Assembly: GCF_014697025.1 (NCBI RefSeq)
Contig: NZ_JACJRC010000009.1
Location: 1 to 64,000 of the forward strand
Direction: 5' to 3'
Origin: Alkalinema sp. FACHB-956
Lineage (GTDB): Bacteria; Cyanobacteriota; Cyanobacteriia; Leptolyngbyales; Leptolyngbyaceae
Length of the DNA: 64,000 nt
Of the stretch, positions 63,037-64,000 are shown one piece after another; the stretch's first letter is position 1; every line of letters begins with the position of its first letter. The notes beneath the pieces are model-generated. The model did not search any database. It saw only the letters and a program-made list of their open reading frames with translations, and was not told the DNA's origin. Made by a program: the position numbers and the translations under genes.

Positions 63037-63324
63037 ATGATCGAAGTGGTGCTGGTTCTGGTTTTAGGCTTGTTGCCCTGGTTTGGGTCGCTTCTATTCA
63101 TGCGGAAATTTGAGGCGCAGGCTAGGGACGATTTGCAGCGGGCGATCACGCTAGCCAATCGTCGTCAAATTCGTCATGTACTCAACGGCCCGCAATCTGA
63201 AACAGCACGCACCAGGCTGACGATCGGGGATTTGAACTGTCGGCATAATGCCCATTCGGCCTATTTACGCTGCGCAATTAATCCGATCGGCCCCTGTGAG
63301 GGCTGTCTGCATTACGAACCATGA
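63037..63324 (+). CDS. DUF6464-like small membrane protein
   Basis: A 95-residue protein with an N-terminal membrane span (VVLVLVLGLLPWFGSLLFM) and a Cys-rich C-terminus: IGDLNCRHNAHSAYLRCAIN, then PCEGCLHYEP. Four cysteines in this spacing suggest metal or disulfide binding. The tail matches a cyanobacterial family I know as DUF6464. The ATG at 63037 with GGAG upstream is used; the frame also opens at 63025. Function unknown. Confidence 0.72.
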   Translation: MIEVVLVLVLGLLPWFGSLLFMRKFEAQARDDLQRAITLANRRQIRHVLNGPQSETARTRLTIGDLNCRHNAHSAYLRCAINPIGPCEGCLHYEP

Positions 63325-63479
63325 TGGCTGAGCGATCGCACCTAGAGCTGAGAGAGAGCCAGGATGAAAGGGGCCGATCTCCAAGCTTCATCAGATGGGG
63401 GGCACTATTTGATTATGTTGAGATCTCAATAGCATTGAGGGATTCCCTATGGGTGCTCCACAGAGTGACCTGGAATTTA

Positions 63480-63522
63480 TTAGAACTAGATAGATTAGAA
63501 CTAGATAGCGTTAGAACTAGAT
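63480..63522. repeat. TTAGAACTAGAT repeated three times
   Basis: Three copies of the 12-mer TTAGAACTAGAT at 63480, 63495 and 63511, with 15- and 16-bp spacing. The array lies over the end of a doubtful ORF (63321-63524), which weakens that ORF. Confidence 0.8.
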
Positions 63523-63598
63523 GAACTTAGGAATAGATAGATATAAGAATATATTTAGAGATTGAAAGCTAAATTTCGGGAATATCGTTGATTTTTGA

Positions 63599-63847
63599 TT
63601 ATGCGGCGTAGTTCAGTTGACCGATCGGACGATCCAGAATCGTGACATCAGCTTGACTGACTAACATAAGGTCGGCTTGGCTGGATAGGAATTCTGTGTA
63701 GTCAGCCAGGGTATCTAGCCCGACGGAACCGAGTAGCCATTCCGTTGCAAGAAATAATGTGGTTTTAATCGTTAACTTAGCAACTGTTTGGAACCATTGG
63801 GGGCCGATTTGCTGGTGCGTTTGATGGTGCGTTTGATGGTGCAACAT
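63599..63847 (-). CDS. small protein, 82 aa, unknown function
   Basis: The ORF has GAGGG about ten bases before its ATG at 63847. It begins with a His/Gln/Thr-rich repeat (HHQTHHQTHQQ) made by a 12-bp DNA repeat, followed by an amphipathic part (TLFLATEWLLGSVGLDTLAD; MLVSQADVTILDRPIGQL). No family recognised. Codon use and protein look are plausible but not decisive. Confidence 0.45.
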   Translation of the reverse strand: MLHHQTHHQTHQQIGPQWFQTVAKLTIKTTLFLATEWLLGSVGLDTLADYTEFLSSQADLMLVSQADVTILDRPIGQLNYAA

Positions 63848-63891
63848 TAGGGGTAACCCTCATCACTTGCTCAATCTCTCTGGTGATATAT

Positions 63892-64000
63892 ATGGAGCAA
63901 GGGGTAGGCGTTATGCAGGTTAGACTAGAACAAACACGATCCCTAGTTGCGACCTATGCTGGAATTGCACTGCCATACGACGTTTTCCGATGGAACCCTC
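63892..64000 (+). CDS. partial ORF running off the right edge
   Basis: An open frame begins at ATG 63892 or, with AGGGG upstream, at ATG 63913, and stays open to the window end. It encodes QVRLEQTRSLVATYAGIALP and beyond. Too short to assign a family. Confidence 0.4.
   Translation, partial: MEQGVGVMQVRLEQTRSLVATYAGIALPYDVFRWNP

Noticed and set aside
63321-63524. 67-codon ORF overlapping the DUF6464-like stop by ATGA
   Set aside because: The overlap suggests coupling, but the 3' part is a TTAGAACTAGAT tandem repeat and the protein has no recognisable character.

Overview
The window is chromosomal DNA of a cyanobacterium. Palindromic GCGATCGC-type (HIP1-like) octamers and CGATCG cores are scattered through genes and spacers. 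Several genes belong to families that are typical of, or confined to, oxygenic phototrophs: Ycf66, DUF1995, DUF4330, NurA-domain protein, DUF6464, a CYP110-like P450, XisI, Uma2 and a Ser/Thr kinase with a WD-like C-terminus. Short tandem repeats with 13-17 bp units occur in many spacers, as in filamentous cyanobacteria. The genus cannot be fixed from this sequence alone.

Layout. 0-6 kb: a small membrane ORF, tyrS (-), a class A penicillin-binding protein (+) and a NurA-domain protein (+). 6-7.4 kb: a gene-poor stretch with a MITE-like element, a 17-bp tandem array and one short conserved-looking protein gene. 7.4-12.4 kb: an NAD block of pncB, nadD, an NrtR-type Nudix regulator and nadE, all on +. 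12.4-14.7 kb: small secreted proteins, one decayed membrane gene and a transposase fragment. 15-20.8 kb: a 1929-residue alpha-2-macroglobulin-like protein. 20.9-23.1 kb: a minus-strand group of DNA methyltransferase, PD-(D/E)XK-type nuclease and JAMM metallopeptidase, resembling a restriction-modification locus. 23.2-31 kb: a membrane GTPase, cdaA (c-di-AMP synthase) and lysA on -, divergent from rimI and clpC on +. 31.2-33.2 kb: tlyA, an IS982-like remnant, a Rieske protein and a small ORF.

33.6-38.1 kb is an accessory islet of decayed toxin-antitoxin-type genes: a frameshifted HNH gene coupled to a small partner, an xisI without xisH, an antitoxin whose PIN toxin is cut to about 23 residues, and a DUF433 gene with two frameshifts. 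A kinase gene with an AT-rich 3' half follows. 38.4-51.4 kb is mostly housekeeping: proS, adenosine deaminase family, ADP-ribosylglycohydrolase, glyQ, DUF1995, a PPP-type phosphatase, an M48 protease, DUF4330, a membrane protein, gnd and ycf66. 51.6-64 kb mixes small secreted or accessory genes (Uma2, HNH, DinB, NTF2-like) with a GarR-type dehydrogenase, a MocR-type regulator behind a 13-bp tandem array, a P450, a YkvA protein, and head-to-head DUF389 and Ca2+/Na+ exchanger genes. A partial ORF runs off the right edge.

The clearest functional unit is the NAD block: nicotinate salvage, adenylylation and amidation, with a likely dedicated regulator inside it. The most unusual region is the islet at 33.6-35.5 kb, where the sequence shows how several selfish or defence modules were inactivated. 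No tRNA, rRNA or CRISPR array was recognised.
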